This document shows positions 1 through 8,708 of a DNA stretch of 64,000 nucleotides, piece by piece. The position numbers and the translations under genes were made by a program. This DNA is from Clostridium hydrogeniformans DSM 21757 (GTDB taxonomy: Bacteria > Bacillota > Clostridia > Clostridiales > Clostridiaceae): NCBI RefSeq assembly GCF_000686705.1, contig NZ_JMLJ01000013.1:62001-126000 (forward strand), read 5' to 3'. Each line of letters starts with the position of its first letter. Position 1 is the stretch's first letter. Below the pieces are notes generated by a model. It made no database searches and had not been told where the DNA came from. It saw nothing but the letters and a program-made list of their open reading frames with translations.

Positions 1-666
1 TGTAAGGAATGGTCTTAGAGGAGATTTCTCAGAGTAGTTTCTTTTATTTTCACCTAATGGCATTCTTTCAGAAAGAGTGAATGCATCGTGATAGAAACCA
101 TCAGAATTACAGCAAGATGCTACATATCCGTGTCCCTCAGGAACTTCCCCCATAACTATGGCACCAGCACCGTCGCCTACATATAAACTTAAATAATCTG
201 AAGTATCAATAATTCTTGAGTGGAATACAGAAGTCACAATTAGGATATTTTTAAATTCTCCCATTGCTATTAGATTAGATGCTGTAGTAACCATTGTAAC
301 AAAGCTTGAACAACAACTGTCCATATGCCAAGCACCAGCATTTTTTAATCCTAATTTATATTGAACTAAACTTGCATTACTAGGAATAATTTCATCTTGA
401 ATCATAGAATGTATCATAATAAGATCAATATCATCTTTTGAAATACCTGAATCTTTAATAGCTACTTCTGCTGCTTTAACTTCTGCATCAGAAGGAAGCA
501 TATCAGATGGAAATATTCTTCTTTCAGCTATCCTTTCAAAAGGGCTTTTTCTACCTTCAGGTAGGTTTACTATTTTAGTGTCTTTCCAAAAATCATTTTT
601 TCTAACTTCCTCTGGAATATATGCACCTATTCCTAAGATTCCAGCAGGTACGATTTCTTTTAACAT
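1..666 (-). CDS. 3-oxoacyl-ACP synthase III-like protein (KAS III / FabH family), C-terminus outside window
   Basis: Read from the complementary strand, the open frame starts with ATG at 666, behind a strong AAGGAGG 7-8 bases upstream, and runs off the left edge without a stop, giving about 222 residues. The N-terminus has the thiolase-fold pattern of KAS III (ILGIGAYIPE), and the segment WHMDSCCSSF places a candidate nucleophilic Cys at about residue 118-119, where FabH has its active-site Cys. VGDGAGAIVMGE is the usual post-catalytic glycine-rich segment. KAS III enzymes condense acyl-CoA with malonyl-ACP; relatives outside fatty acid synthesis make HMG-CoA or alkyl chains. The catalytic His and Asn would lie beyond the window, so the exact reaction cannot be judged. 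It is divergent from the WYL regulator at 953. Confidence 0.8.
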   Translation of the reverse strand, partial: MLKEIVPAGILGIGAYIPEEVRKNDFWKDTKIVNLPEGRKSPFERIAERRIFPSDMLPSDAEVKAAEVAIKDSGISKDDIDLIMIHSMIQDEIIPSNASLVQYKLGLKNAGAWHMDSCCSSFVTMVTTASNLIAMGEFKNILIVTSVFHSRIIDTSDYLSLYVGDGAGAIVMGEVPEGHGYVASCCNSDGFYHDAFTLSERMPLGENKRNYSEKSPLRPFLT

Positions 667-805
667 TAGATTACCTCCTTGATGTAAATAAAATTAAGTA
701 TAGTAATAAAATATAAAAAATACTAAATATTATATTTTATATAATTATTCTACAAAATGTCTTACAATCCTTTAAAAAATTTACTAAAATTAACTTATCA
801 CTGGG

Positions 806-820
806 TTACTATCTTAGTAA
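806..820. promoter_or_regulatory. Small dyad in the divergent promoter region (possible operator)
   Basis: TTACTA-TCT-TAGTAA is a perfect 6+3+6 dyad in the 286-bp gap between the KAS III-like gene and the WYL regulator. Similar TTACT/AGTAA halves recur nearby at about 855-871. Its position suits an operator for the neighbouring regulator, but nothing in the sequence proves binding. Confidence 0.3.
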
Positions 821-952
821 ACTCAAAAAAAGAGAGCAATAAGATTTTTAATATATTACTATAGAAGTAATAAACTATGAATATCATAGTAGAATTTTAT
901 TAAGTTAAATTTATATAAGGGGAGGAGATGGGAGTAAAATCCTATTTATATT

Positions 953-1876
953 ATGAGAGCAGATAGATTATTAGCAATTATAATAATAATTTCTCAAAAA
1001 GGATTAGTGACAGGAAAGGAACTTGCCGAACACTTTGAGGTATCCTTAAGAACTATATATCGAGATATAGAAAAAATAAGTGAGGCAGGAGTTCCTATAG
1101 CAGCTACTGGTGGAAAAGGTGGAGGTTATTATATTATGGAAAAGTATAATTTAAATAACCTATTTTTAAACAAAAAAGAAATTGCTCCATTAGTTGCAGT
1201 AATGGATAATTTAAAAATTTTATTTGGTAATAATCCTAAATTTAATGATATAGTACTTAAGTTTGAAACTTTACGAAGTTCTGAAACACAAGAGGAGGAA
1301 AAGTTTAGTATAGATATGTCTCATTTTAGTATGGAGAAGGAACTGAGGGAATACCTATTCCTTATGAATAAAGCAATTGAAGACAGTAGAATACTAGAAT
1401 TTGAATATATAAATAGAAAAATGGAGTATTCAAAAAGAATAGTAGAACCAATTCAGATAGAATTCACGGAAGGTCATTGGTATATTATTGCCTTTTGTAG
1501 AGTAAGGAAGGACTATAGAAGATTTAAGCTTGTTAGAATAAGGAATATGAAATTAGGAATTAATTTTATAAAAAATTCTCTTTCAAAAGAGGAGATAAAA
1601 AAGATATTTAGTAAAGGTTATGAAAAAAATAGTGTTTTAGTTAAGTTAAAATTCTGCAATAGTATAGGGGCACAATTAAGTGAGTATTTTTCAAAGGATA
1701 AAATTAATCTTTCAGAAGATGGATCATATATAGTAGAAGGATTATTCCCAAATGATGAGGGATTAAAAAAGTTTATTTTGAGTTTTGGAGATAAGGGGGA
1801 AGTATTAGCTCCAGAAAACTTAAGAAAAGAGATAAAAGAATATATAAAAAACATATATAGCAAATACAATGACTGA
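953..1876 (+). CDS. YafY-type transcriptional regulator (DeoR-like HTH + WYL domain)
   Basis: 307 residues. Residues 1-60 form a winged HTH (RADRLLAIIIIISQKGLVT, LRTIYRDIEKISEAGVPI) typical of the YafY/HTH_11 group. Residues about 140-215 carry the WYL ligand-sensing domain, with GHWYIIAFCRVRKDYRRFKL as its core. WYL proteins are cytoplasmic regulators that bind small ligands or nucleic acid. The ATG at 953 matches the family N-terminus but has no good ribosome site: the strong AGGGGAGGAG at 918-927 abuts another ATG (928) that opens a 12-codon overlapping ORF, so initiation may be inefficient or coupled to that ORF. A paralogue lies at 43966-44937. Confidence 0.85.
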   Translation: MRADRLLAIIIIISQKGLVTGKELAEHFEVSLRTIYRDIEKISEAGVPIAATGGKGGGYYIMEKYNLNNLFLNKKEIAPLVAVMDNLKILFGNNPKFNDIVLKFETLRSSETQEEEKFSIDMSHFSMEKELREYLFLMNKAIEDSRILEFEYINRKMEYSKRIVEPIQIEFTEGHWYIIAFCRVRKDYRRFKLVRIRNMKLGINFIKNSLSKEEIKKIFSKGYEKNSVLVKLKFCNSIGAQLSEYFSKDKINLSEDGSYIVEGLFPNDEGLKKFILSFGDKGEVLAPENLRKEIKEYIKNIYSKYND

Positions 1877-1900
1877 CCCATAGGTGTCAGTCATTGTATT
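1865..1900 (+). terminator. Rho-independent terminator after the WYL gene
   Basis: A perfect 13-bp stem (1865-1877 with 1886-1898) is followed by a short TTTTAT run. The stem contains the stop codon of the WYL gene. Confidence 0.7.
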
Positions 1901-1940
1901 TTATAATATAAAAAAGAGCTTAGATAGTAAGGAGGAGGGT

Positions 1941-2765
1941 ATGAAATTAGAAGAAAATATCTTAAAAGAAAGCTTAAGAAATATTAAAAATAATAATTAT
2001 TTATTTCAAGATGATGATAATTATTTTATCCTTTCACTAGAGATGCTAGAAAATATAGGTTCACTAGATTCTGAACTTAGAGATGAACTAATATATGGAG
2101 TACTATACCATTGGATTTCAAGGGGAGTATTTAACTCTAATGAACTCAATGAATTACTAAATATAAGTCTAGGAAGTTCCAATATTATCCATAAACTTAG
2201 GGATAAAGATGAAGACGCTGTTTTTAAGAGAGCATTTTCAGTATTGATTGTTGCACTTATTTTAAATGAGCATAGAAAAGAGAATTTTTTATCAGATGAG
2301 GTGTTATTTGAAGTAAAGGATAGACTTATAGAATATATGATTAATGAAGAAGATGTTAGGGGATATGTTAAAGGAAAAGGATGGGCACATTCAGCAGCTC
2401 ATACTGCAGATGCACTAAATGAATTAGCTCAGTGTGATTGTTTAAATAAGGAGGATTTACTAGATATATTAAACACCATAAAAGCTAAGGTATGCATAGG
2501 TTACTATGTATATGTAGATGAAGAGAGCGAAAGAATGGTTACAGTAGTAGAAAATATTATTGGTAGAAAAATTATTAGTAATATTGAGATGGTAAACTGG
2601 CTAAGAAGCTTTATATTTAAAAATAAAGATTTAGACTATATGGATAGATTTCATTTAAAGGTGAATGTAAAAGAATTTTTAAGAAGCCTATATTTTAGGT
2701 TATTAGAAAACAATGGTTCAAATTTTATTATTGAAGAAATAAGAAAAATACTTAATAAATTATAA
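1941..2765 (+). CDS. DUF2785 family protein
   Basis: About 274 residues from the ATG at 1941, which sits 4-5 bases after AAGGAGGAGGG. An upstream in-frame ATG at 1884 lies inside the terminator stem and is unlikely. The protein is helical, acidic and soluble with no signal peptide. The segment VRGYVKGKGWAHSAAHTADAL resembles the conserved core of DUF2785. That assignment is from recognition, not a search. The function of the family is unknown. It is followed after 21 bases by the DJ-1/PfpI gene, so the two probably share a transcript. Confidence 0.65.
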   Translation: MKLEENILKESLRNIKNNNYLFQDDDNYFILSLEMLENIGSLDSELRDELIYGVLYHWISRGVFNSNELNELLNISLGSSNIIHKLRDKDEDAVFKRAFSVLIVALILNEHRKENFLSDEVLFEVKDRLIEYMINEEDVRGYVKGKGWAHSAAHTADALNELAQCDCLNKEDLLDILNTIKAKVCIGYYVYVDEESERMVTVVENIIGRKIISNIEMVNWLRSFIFKNKDLDYMDRFHLKVNVKEFLRSLYFRLLENNGSNFIIEEIRKILNKL

Positions 2766-2786
2766 TGTGAGAAAGAAGGGTAAAAA

Positions 2787-3377
2787 GTGAATGTATGTGT
2801 TCTTTATTATGATGGTTTTTGTGAGTTTGAAGTTGTTCTAAACTTTGCAAAGTTTAAAGGTAATATATTTTCAGCTTCTTTAGAAGATCGTATTTATATA
2901 AGTGAAGAAAAACAAAAGTATTTGCCAGATAAAACAATAAAAGAATTAAATCCAGATAATATTGACCTTCTTATTATCCCAGGGGGAAATCCAACACATC
3001 TTTATAAAAATGAGGAACTAAAAGAGTTTATTACAGAATTAAATGAGAAAAATAAATTTATCGCAGGTATTTGTGGTGGTGTTGAACTTATGGCAAGCTA
3101 TGGAGTCCTTGATAATAAAAGATGTACTGGTGATGGTGAGGGAATCAAAATAGATGAAGATAATAAAGAATTCTTTAAGAATTCTACTATAGTTAATGAT
3201 GATGTTGTTAGGGATAAAAATTGTATAACATCAATAGGAAAAGCATTTATTGAATTCTCTATTGAACTAGGAAAATTAATGAATGTTTATAAAAATAATA
3301 AGGAAATTGAGGATGAGTATAACTGGTTTAAAAATATTAAGATTTATAAGGTAGTAAAAAATAAAGACCTAAATTAA
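2787..3377 (+). CDS. DJ-1/PfpI family protein (glutamine amidotransferase-like fold)
   Basis: 196 residues from a GTG start at 2787, preceded by GAAAGAAGGG. The N-terminus MNVCVLYYDGFCEFEV, the strand LLIIPGGNPTHLY and the nucleophile elbow AGICGGVELMA (Cys about 103) identify the DJ-1/PfpI superfamily. Members act as deglycases, chaperones, proteases or regulators; no AraC-type DNA-binding domain follows here. The C-terminal ~35 residues are basic and hydrophilic. It is probably co-transcribed with the DUF2785 gene and ends at a strong terminator. Confidence 0.82.
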   Translation: MNVCVLYYDGFCEFEVVLNFAKFKGNIFSASLEDRIYISEEKQKYLPDKTIKELNPDNIDLLIIPGGNPTHLYKNEELKEFITELNEKNKFIAGICGGVELMASYGVLDNKRCTGDGEGIKIDEDNKEFFKNSTIVNDDVVRDKNCITSIGKAFIEFSIELGKLMNVYKNNKEIEDEYNWFKNIKIYKVVKNKDLN

Positions 3378-3382
3378 TTTAT

Positions 3383-3418
3383 AAAAAAGGTAGCAATATT
3401 CTTGCTACCTTTTTTATA
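3383..3418 (+). terminator. Rho-independent terminator
   Basis: AAAAAAGGTAGCAA pairs with TTGCTACCTTTTTT around a five-base loop, giving a strong A-tract/U-tract hairpin just after the DJ-1 gene. Confidence 0.9.
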
Positions 3419-3452
3419 AGTCAAAGATGTTTTAATGAATAAGTTAAGGGAG
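3417..3452 (+). repeat. Partial copy of the ~104-bp dispersed foldback repeat (right half)
   Basis: The core AAGTCAAAGATGTTTTAATG followed by AATAAGTTAAG matches the right half of the elements at 30291, 31208, 48861 and 61981. The left half is replaced by the terminator of the upstream gene. The rest of this 303-bp gap, to 3680, shows no ORF or clear motif. Confidence 0.6.
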
Positions 3453-3680
3453 TATATTAACTTATCCATGTATTGACCCATTGAAATTCTAGAATTTAGT
3501 AATGGCATAAAATAAGTTTTGAGTTAAAGAGTTATAACATTTAGTGGCTTAATTTAAGACGTAATATTATAAAATATTATATTAATAATAATTATGATAT
3601 ACTTAATATTAATTTTAGAAAAGAATTTTAATAGGAATTATAACAATAGTTTTAAAATACAAGAGATAAGAGGTCGCAGG

Positions 3681-6410
3681 ATGATTAATAAAGAAAGGGT
3701 ACTAATTAAGCTAGAAGAAGAGTCAAGAAATCTTAGTGGAGATGCTAATGTAGGGGTAACAGCAAAAGATATTTCTGATATTTTAGGAATAAAGAGAAAT
3801 GTGGTGAGTCTTTACCTAAATGAACTTCATAGAGAAGGAAAAGTTATTAAGATAAATACTAGACCAGTATATTTTATACATAAGAGTATATATGAAGATA
3901 ATAAGTCAAAGTTTAAGTTAGCAAATAACTTCATAAAGGATAATGATAGTTCTAATGAGGAAAAGAATACTAATGTTTTCAATAAACTTGTAGGACATAA
4001 TGGTAGCTTAAGAAATGTTGTAGATCAATGTAAGTCTGCTACTAATTATCCTCCTAATGGGTTACCTATATTATTAATAGGAGATTCAGGGGTAGGTAAG
4101 AGTTATATAGCACAATTAATATTTGATTATGCTATGGAACAGAAGATAATAGAGGATAACTCTAAGTTTATAATTTTTAACTGTGCGGAGTATGCAAATA
4201 ACCCTGAGCTTCTTTCGGCTGCCTTATTTGGGGCGTGTAAAGGAGCTTATACAGGAGCAGATAGTGACAAAAAAGGATTAATTGAGGAAGCGGATGGAGG
4301 ATATTTATTTTTAGATGAAATTCATAGGCTTTCTTCTGAGGGACAGGAAAAACTTTTTATATTCCTTGATAAGGGAGTATTTAGGAGAGTTGGGGAATCA
4401 GGTAAATGGAGAAAGGCAAATGTAAGAGTAATATTTGCAACCACTGAGAATCCAGAGAAGTTCTTTTTAAAGACATTTTTAAGAAGAATTCCACTAATAA
4501 CTAATATACCTAACTTTAATGCCAGACCTATAGTAGAGAAGTTTGAATTAATAAAAAACATATATAGAAAAGAAACTATATCTATAAATAAGGATATAGT
4601 ATTAAAAGAAAATGTTGTTAAGATTATTCTAGGCAGCATATGGAGTGGAAATATAGGTAAGCTTATTAATACAATAAAGATTACCTGTGCTAATGCTTTT
4701 TCACAGAGTAAATACTCAAAGAATCCAAGACTTGAAATAAATATATCAGATATTCCAAAAGAGTTAATAGCTAATTCAAATGTAGAGCTAGGTGACAATG
4801 AGAATTTTATATTAATATCAATGGATGAAAAAGATGAAAATATAAATAATATACAATATGAAATGATCAGTAATATAAACAGAGAGTTTATAAATAGTAT
4901 TAAGAACATAAGGGATAATAGAATAACTGAAAAAGTATTTTGGGAAGAGATAAAAGATGTTGGAAGTTTACTAATTAAAAATATTAATGAAAATAAAGTA
5001 TACCAATTTGGGGAAGGAACAGTAGAGTTTATTAGAAAGATTGTAACTAACAACTTAAATATATTTAAGGACAAATATGGAATTAAGGCTTATAACAATA
5101 GTATAGAGATTATAACTAATTCTATTTGTTGTGTATCTTCATGTGATGAAAATGAAGAGTTAGAGATTGAAGAATCATTACAGTACCTACAGAATAAGTA
5201 TAGAAAGCTATATAAGCTTTCAAAGAAAGTTGTGGAAGAGGTAGAGAAGACCTTATATATAAAAGTAAACAGAATAGTTTTAGCATATATTATAACAAAT
5301 CTAAAGTTAGTAAATAAGGAATCAGAATACAACCTAATTAATGCAGTAATGATAGCCCACGGTAAATCTACAGCAAGTAGTATAGCTAGTGTTGCAAATA
5401 ATATGCTGGGAATGTATATATATGATTCCTTCGATATGCCTATAGATGTTTCTACTGAATATATGGTAAAAGAGCTTAGAGAGTATATAAAAAATGTAGA
5501 TTCAAAGAGAGGACTAATATTGCTAGTTGATATGGGTTCCTTGCAAGATATTTATCTAGGTATAAAGGAAGAATTTAATGGAGACATAGCAATTATAAAT
5601 AATCTCTCAAGTCTACTAGCACTAGATGTTGGAAATAAGATCATGAATAAGAAGCCTATACAAGAGATTATTAAAGAGGCAGTAGATAAAAATGTTACAA
5701 AGTATAATTATATTCCATCAACAAATAAGAAAAAGGATGCTATAATAACCACTTGTGAAACAGGTATTGGTACTGCTGAAAGGATTAAGAGCTTATTAGA
5801 AAAGTGCTTAAAAGATAAGGACATATCAATACTAGCCTATGATTATAATAAGTTAAAAGCTGGTGGGGAAAATGAATATATTTTTAATGAGTATAGGGTG
5901 AAATTAATAATAGGATTAAGCAACCCTAAAATAGAGAATGTACCCTATGTATCCCTAGAAGATATGATTATGAAGAAGGATGAGACAAAAATTCTTAAAA
6001 ATTTAAGTAGCATAATGGATAATGAAACAATAGAGGATATAAGTAATACTATATTAAAGGAATTTACCTTAACAAATGTTATTAACCATCTAATAATTTT
6101 GAACCCTGACAAAATATTAGGCCAGGTTCAAGATGCCATTAGTACGTTAGAATTTAATTTAAAGGTGAAATTACCTAATTCCTTAAAGGTAGGAATTTAT
6201 ATACATGTATCATGTATGGTAGAAAGGCTTGTTATAAGACAACCTATGTTAGAGTATAAAAATATTCAAGAATTTGAATACTGTAATAGACACTTTATTA
6301 AATGTGCTAAAAATGCCTTTAGTGTAATAGAGAACTTCTATAAAATAGAGATTCCAGTATCTGAAATTGCTTATATTTATGATAGTATTAGTAGAAAGAT
6401 AAATATTTAG
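3681..6410 (+). CDS. LevR/ManR-like sigma-54-dependent transcriptional activator with PTS regulation domains
   Basis: 909 residues from the ATG at 3681 (AGGTCGCAGG before it); the 29-codon in-frame extension to 3594 has no ribosome site. Order: N-terminal winged HTH (~1-70); AAA+ domain with Walker A GDSGVGKS (~134-141), sigma-54 loop GAYTGA (188-193, family GAFTGA) and Walker B LFLDE (~209); PRD1-like region; EIIA-Man-like domain with AHGKST (His560); EIIB-Gat-like domain with TTCETGIG (Cys692); PRD2 (His842). LevR-type proteins drive sigma-54 promoters of Mannose-family PTS operons and are tuned by HPr- and EIIB-dependent phosphorylation. Unusually, the PRD1 stretch (~395-545) has no histidine, so only PRD2 could be phosphorylated there. 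The target promoter is directly downstream. Confidence 0.92.
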   Translation: MINKERVLIKLEEESRNLSGDANVGVTAKDISDILGIKRNVVSLYLNELHREGKVIKINTRPVYFIHKSIYEDNKSKFKLANNFIKDNDSSNEEKNTNVFNKLVGHNGSLRNVVDQCKSATNYPPNGLPILLIGDSGVGKSYIAQLIFDYAMEQKIIEDNSKFIIFNCAEYANNPELLSAALFGACKGAYTGADSDKKGLIEEADGGYLFLDEIHRLSSEGQEKLFIFLDKGVFRRVGESGKWRKANVRVIFATTENPEKFFLKTFLRRIPLITNIPNFNARPIVEKFELIKNIYRKETISINKDIVLKENVVKIILGSIWSGNIGKLINTIKITCANAFSQSKYSKNPRLEINISDIPKELIANSNVELGDNENFILISMDEKDENINNIQYEMISNINREFINSIKNIRDNRITEKVFWEEIKDVGSLLIKNINENKVYQFGEGTVEFIRKIVTNNLNIFKDKYGIKAYNNSIEIITNSICCVSSCDENEELEIEESLQYLQNKYRKLYKLSKKVVEEVEKTLYIKVNRIVLAYIITNLKLVNKESEYNLINAVMIAHGKSTASSIASVANNMLGMYIYDSFDMPIDVSTEYMVKELREYIKNVDSKRGLILLVDMGSLQDIYLGIKEEFNGDIAIINNLSSLLALDVGNKIMNKKPIQEIIKEAVDKNVTKYNYIPSTNKKKDAIITTCETGIGTAERIKSLLEKCLKDKDISILAYDYNKLKAGGENEYIFNEYRVKLIIGLSNPKIENVPYVSLEDMIMKKDETKILKNLSSIMDNETIEDISNTILKEFTLTNVINHLIILNPDKILGQVQDAISTLEFNLKVKLPNSLKVGIYIHVSCMVERLVIRQPMLEYKNIQEFEYCNRHFIKCAKNAFSVIENFYKIEIPVSEIAYIYDSISRKINI

Positions 6411-6476
6411 GATATAGGTTAGAAGTGCTTATATTTAAATTAACTATAGAGTTATTAAGAGTATAAATATAACAAT

Positions 6477-6521
6477 AAGAACCGTGTCAAATAGGTATTA
6501 CACTATTTTGGCACGGTTCTT
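6477..6521. repeat. 15-bp inverted repeat overlapping the sigma-54 promoter
   Basis: The arms 6477-6491 and 6507-6521 match at 14 of 15 positions, the exception allowing G-U. Followed by GCTTTT, it could end the regulator transcript. The right arm contains the -24 GG element, so terminator and promoter overlap physically. Confidence 0.7.
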
Positions 6522-6523
6522 GC
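6509..6523 (+). promoter_or_regulatory. Sigma-54 (-24/-12) promoter of the mannose-family PTS operon
   Basis: TGGCAC-N5-TTGC is a consensus RpoN promoter: -24 GG at 6510-6511 and -12 GC at 6522-6523, so transcription should start near 6535, about 29 bases before the IIB ATG. The adjacent sigma-54 activator supports it. I could not pick out a convincing upstream enhancer site in 6411-6476. Confidence 0.92.
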
Positions 6524-6563
6524 TTTTAATATAGGCATAGAAGCATAAGAGGAGGAAGAATAT

Positions 6564-7031
6564 ATGACACCAAATATATTATTAACAAGAATTGATAACA
6601 GACTTGTACATGGACAAGTTGGAGTAACATGGACAACAGCGATAGGAGCAAATCTTTTGGTTGTAGTAGATGATATTGCAGCTAATGATAAAATACAACA
6701 ACAATTAATGACTATGACTGCAGAGAGTTCAGGAGTTGGAATAAGATTCTTTTCAATAGAAAAAACAATAAAGGTAATAGGAAAGGCAGCGCCATCACAA
6801 AAGATATTCTTAGTATGTAAGACACCAGAAACAGTTAGAAAGTTAGTTGATGGAGGAGTTCCTCTAAAAGAAGTAAACGTTGGAAATATGCATTTCTCAG
6901 ATGGAAAGAGACAACTTACTAAAAAAGTTTTTGTGGATGATAAGGATGTAGAGGATCTAAAGTATATAGAGAGCAAGGGCCTAGATGTTTATATACAAGA
7001 TACACCAGGGGATTTAAAGAGCAGAGTATAA
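6564..7031 (+). CDS. PTS mannose/fructose/sorbose family EIIB subunit
   Basis: 155 residues, starting 4-5 bases after AGAGGAGGAAG. The N-terminal motif RIDNRLVHGQVGVTW carries the phosphorylated His16 typical of Mannose-family IIB proteins, and the protein is of normal length. It is cytosolic and passes phosphate from IIA to the sugar crossing IIC/IID. It is the first gene after the sigma-54 promoter in a IIB-IIC-IID-IIA operon. Gene order and sequence flavour recall the Aga (N-acetylgalactosamine/galactosamine) and hexosamine branch rather than the classical glucose/mannose ManXYZ, but the sugar cannot be fixed from sequence. Confidence 0.92.
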   Translation: MTPNILLTRIDNRLVHGQVGVTWTTAIGANLLVVVDDIAANDKIQQQLMTMTAESSGVGIRFFSIEKTIKVIGKAAPSQKIFLVCKTPETVRKLVDGGVPLKEVNVGNMHFSDGKRQLTKKVFVDDKDVEDLKYIESKGLDVYIQDTPGDLKSRV

Positions 7032-7113
7032 AATTAAATGAAAAATCATTATAAAGAACAAAGAGTCTATTTAGTTTAGAAGACTTAAAGATAAAAACAA
7101 GGAGGGAAAAATC

Positions 7114-7920
7114 ATGCATGAAATTACATTAGCACAAGGATTATTGTTAACTGTAATGTCAGTTATAGTGGGAATAGATGCATTTTTAGAAGGTTTATTT
7201 ATTTTTAGACCCATTATAGTATGTACTTTAACAGGAGTAATTTTAGGAGATATACAAACAGGCTTAATAGCTGGTGGATTAACAGAGCTAGCCTTCGCAG
7301 GACTAACACCAGTAGGAGGTACACAACCACCAAACCCGGTACTCGCAGGAGTAATGACAACTGTAATTGCTTATACAACTGGATCAGATGTAAAAACAAC
7401 TATAGGATTAGCTTTGCCATTTAGTTTCTTAATGCAATACATAATTTTATTCTATTATTCAAGTTTTTCAATGTTTATGTCAAAATTAACAAAAGCTTCT
7501 AAGGAAGTAGATACTAAGACATTTGCTAGAATAAATATTCTTTCAATATTAATTGTAGGATTAACATACGGAATCGTTGTATTTTTATGCACATATGTAG
7601 CTCAAGAGCCAATGAAAGCTTTAGTGGAAGCTATGCCAACATGGTTATCTCATGGATTTGAAATAGCAGGGGGGATATTACCAGCAGTTGGATTTGGATT
7701 ACTATTAAGAATAATGCTTAAGAAAGAATATATGGCATTCTTAATAATAGGATTCATACTAGCATCTTTCTTAAATTTCTCAAACTTATTACCAGTAGCA
7801 TTAGTGGGAACTGCAATAGCTCTATTCCAATACTTTAATGATAAGGAAAGAGACAAGCAGGTTAAGGAAGCAGTTAGCCAAATAAGCATTGATGGAGGTG
7901 AGTTTGATGAAGGAATCTAA
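7114..7920 (+). CDS. PTS mannose/fructose/sorbose family EIIC subunit
   Basis: 268 residues with a strong AAGGAGGG ribosome site. Multiple hydrophobic segments and the signature run GVILGDIQTGLIAGGLTELA plus FAGLTPVGGTQPPNPVLAG identify a Mannose-family IIC, the sugar-translocating membrane subunit. Its last 14 bases overlap the start of IID, indicating translational coupling. It works with IID as the membrane complex. The AgaC/AgaW group is the closest I recognise, suggesting an amino sugar. Confidence 0.92.
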   Translation: MHEITLAQGLLLTVMSVIVGIDAFLEGLFIFRPIIVCTLTGVILGDIQTGLIAGGLTELAFAGLTPVGGTQPPNPVLAGVMTTVIAYTTGSDVKTTIGLALPFSFLMQYIILFYYSSFSMFMSKLTKASKEVDTKTFARINILSILIVGLTYGIVVFLCTYVAQEPMKALVEAMPTWLSHGFEIAGGILPAVGFGLLLRIMLKKEYMAFLIIGFILASFLNFSNLLPVALVGTAIALFQYFNDKERDKQVKEAVSQISIDGGEFDEGI

Positions 7921-8707
7921 GAATCTATTTACTAAAAAAGAAATAGGCAAGTTAGGATTAAGATCAATATTTCTACAGTCTTGTTTTAACTATGAAAGAA
8001 TGCAAGGAGCAGGTTGGGCATATTCAATGATGCCGTACCTAAAGAAGATACACAAAGATGATAAGGAAGCTCTTTCAGTAGCAATGAAGGATAATATGGA
8101 GTTTATAAATACAAACCCTACAATATCACCATTCTTAATGGGGTTCTTATTATCATTAGAAGAGAAGAAAGAAGATAGAAACCTAATAAATAGTTTAAAG
8201 GTTGCTTTATTTGGACCACTTGCAGGAATAGGTGATGCATTATTATGGTTTACTTTGCTACCTATAATAGCTGGAATATGTGCATCCTTTGCACAACAAG
8301 GAAGCCTTTTAGGACCAATAGTATTCTTTATAGTTTACTTAGGAATATTCTTATCACGTATATTTTTAGCTAGGTTTGGATATGAACTTGGTACAAAGGC
8401 AATAGATAAGATTAAAGAAAGTTCAAAAGCTTTAACAAAAGGAGCAACTACATTAGGAGTAACTGTAATAGGAGCATTAATCGCAACTTATGTAAATATT
8501 ACTGTTTTAAGTGAAATTAAGATAAATGCAGAGCACTCAATATCTCTACAAAAAGATTTCTTTGATAAAATATTACCTAATATATTACCATTAGCATATA
8601 CATTTTTAATGTACTATTTCTTAAAGAAAAAGAAGGTAAGCCCAACTGTGCTTATAATAGCAACATTTGCATTGGCAATAATAGGTTCATTGTTAGGAGT
8701 ATTATAA
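7907..8707 (+). CDS. PTS mannose/fructose/sorbose family EIID subunit
   Basis: About 267 residues from ATG 7907, chosen because GGAGGTG (7894-7900) lies six bases upstream; an in-frame ATG at 7889 is less well placed. Motifs: SCFNYERMQGAGWAYSMMPYL near the N-terminus, FNTNP-like INTNPTISPFLMGF, and GPLAGIGDALLWFTLLPI, all diagnostic of the IID family. Hydrophobic C-terminal segments anchor it in the membrane with IIC. Mannose-family PTSs are the only ones with a IID subunit, so the transporter type is certain. Confidence 0.93.
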   Translation: MKESKNLFTKKEIGKLGLRSIFLQSCFNYERMQGAGWAYSMMPYLKKIHKDDKEALSVAMKDNMEFINTNPTISPFLMGFLLSLEEKKEDRNLINSLKVALFGPLAGIGDALLWFTLLPIIAGICASFAQQGSLLGPIVFFIVYLGIFLSRIFLARFGYELGTKAIDKIKESSKALTKGATTLGVTVIGALIATYVNITVLSEIKINAEHSISLQKDFFDKILPNILPLAYTFLMYYFLKKKKVSPTVLIIATFALAIIGSLLGVL

Positions 8708-8708
8708 T

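Noticed and set aside
928-966. 12-codon ORF upstream of the WYL regulator as a real peptide gene
   Set aside because: Its ATG touches the ribosome site with no spacing. Kept only as a finding about initiation.
4322-5074. Long minus-strand open frames inside the LevR-like gene and many other genes
   Set aside because: They are complements of AT-rich coding DNA with no ribosome sites and low-complexity hydrophobic translations.
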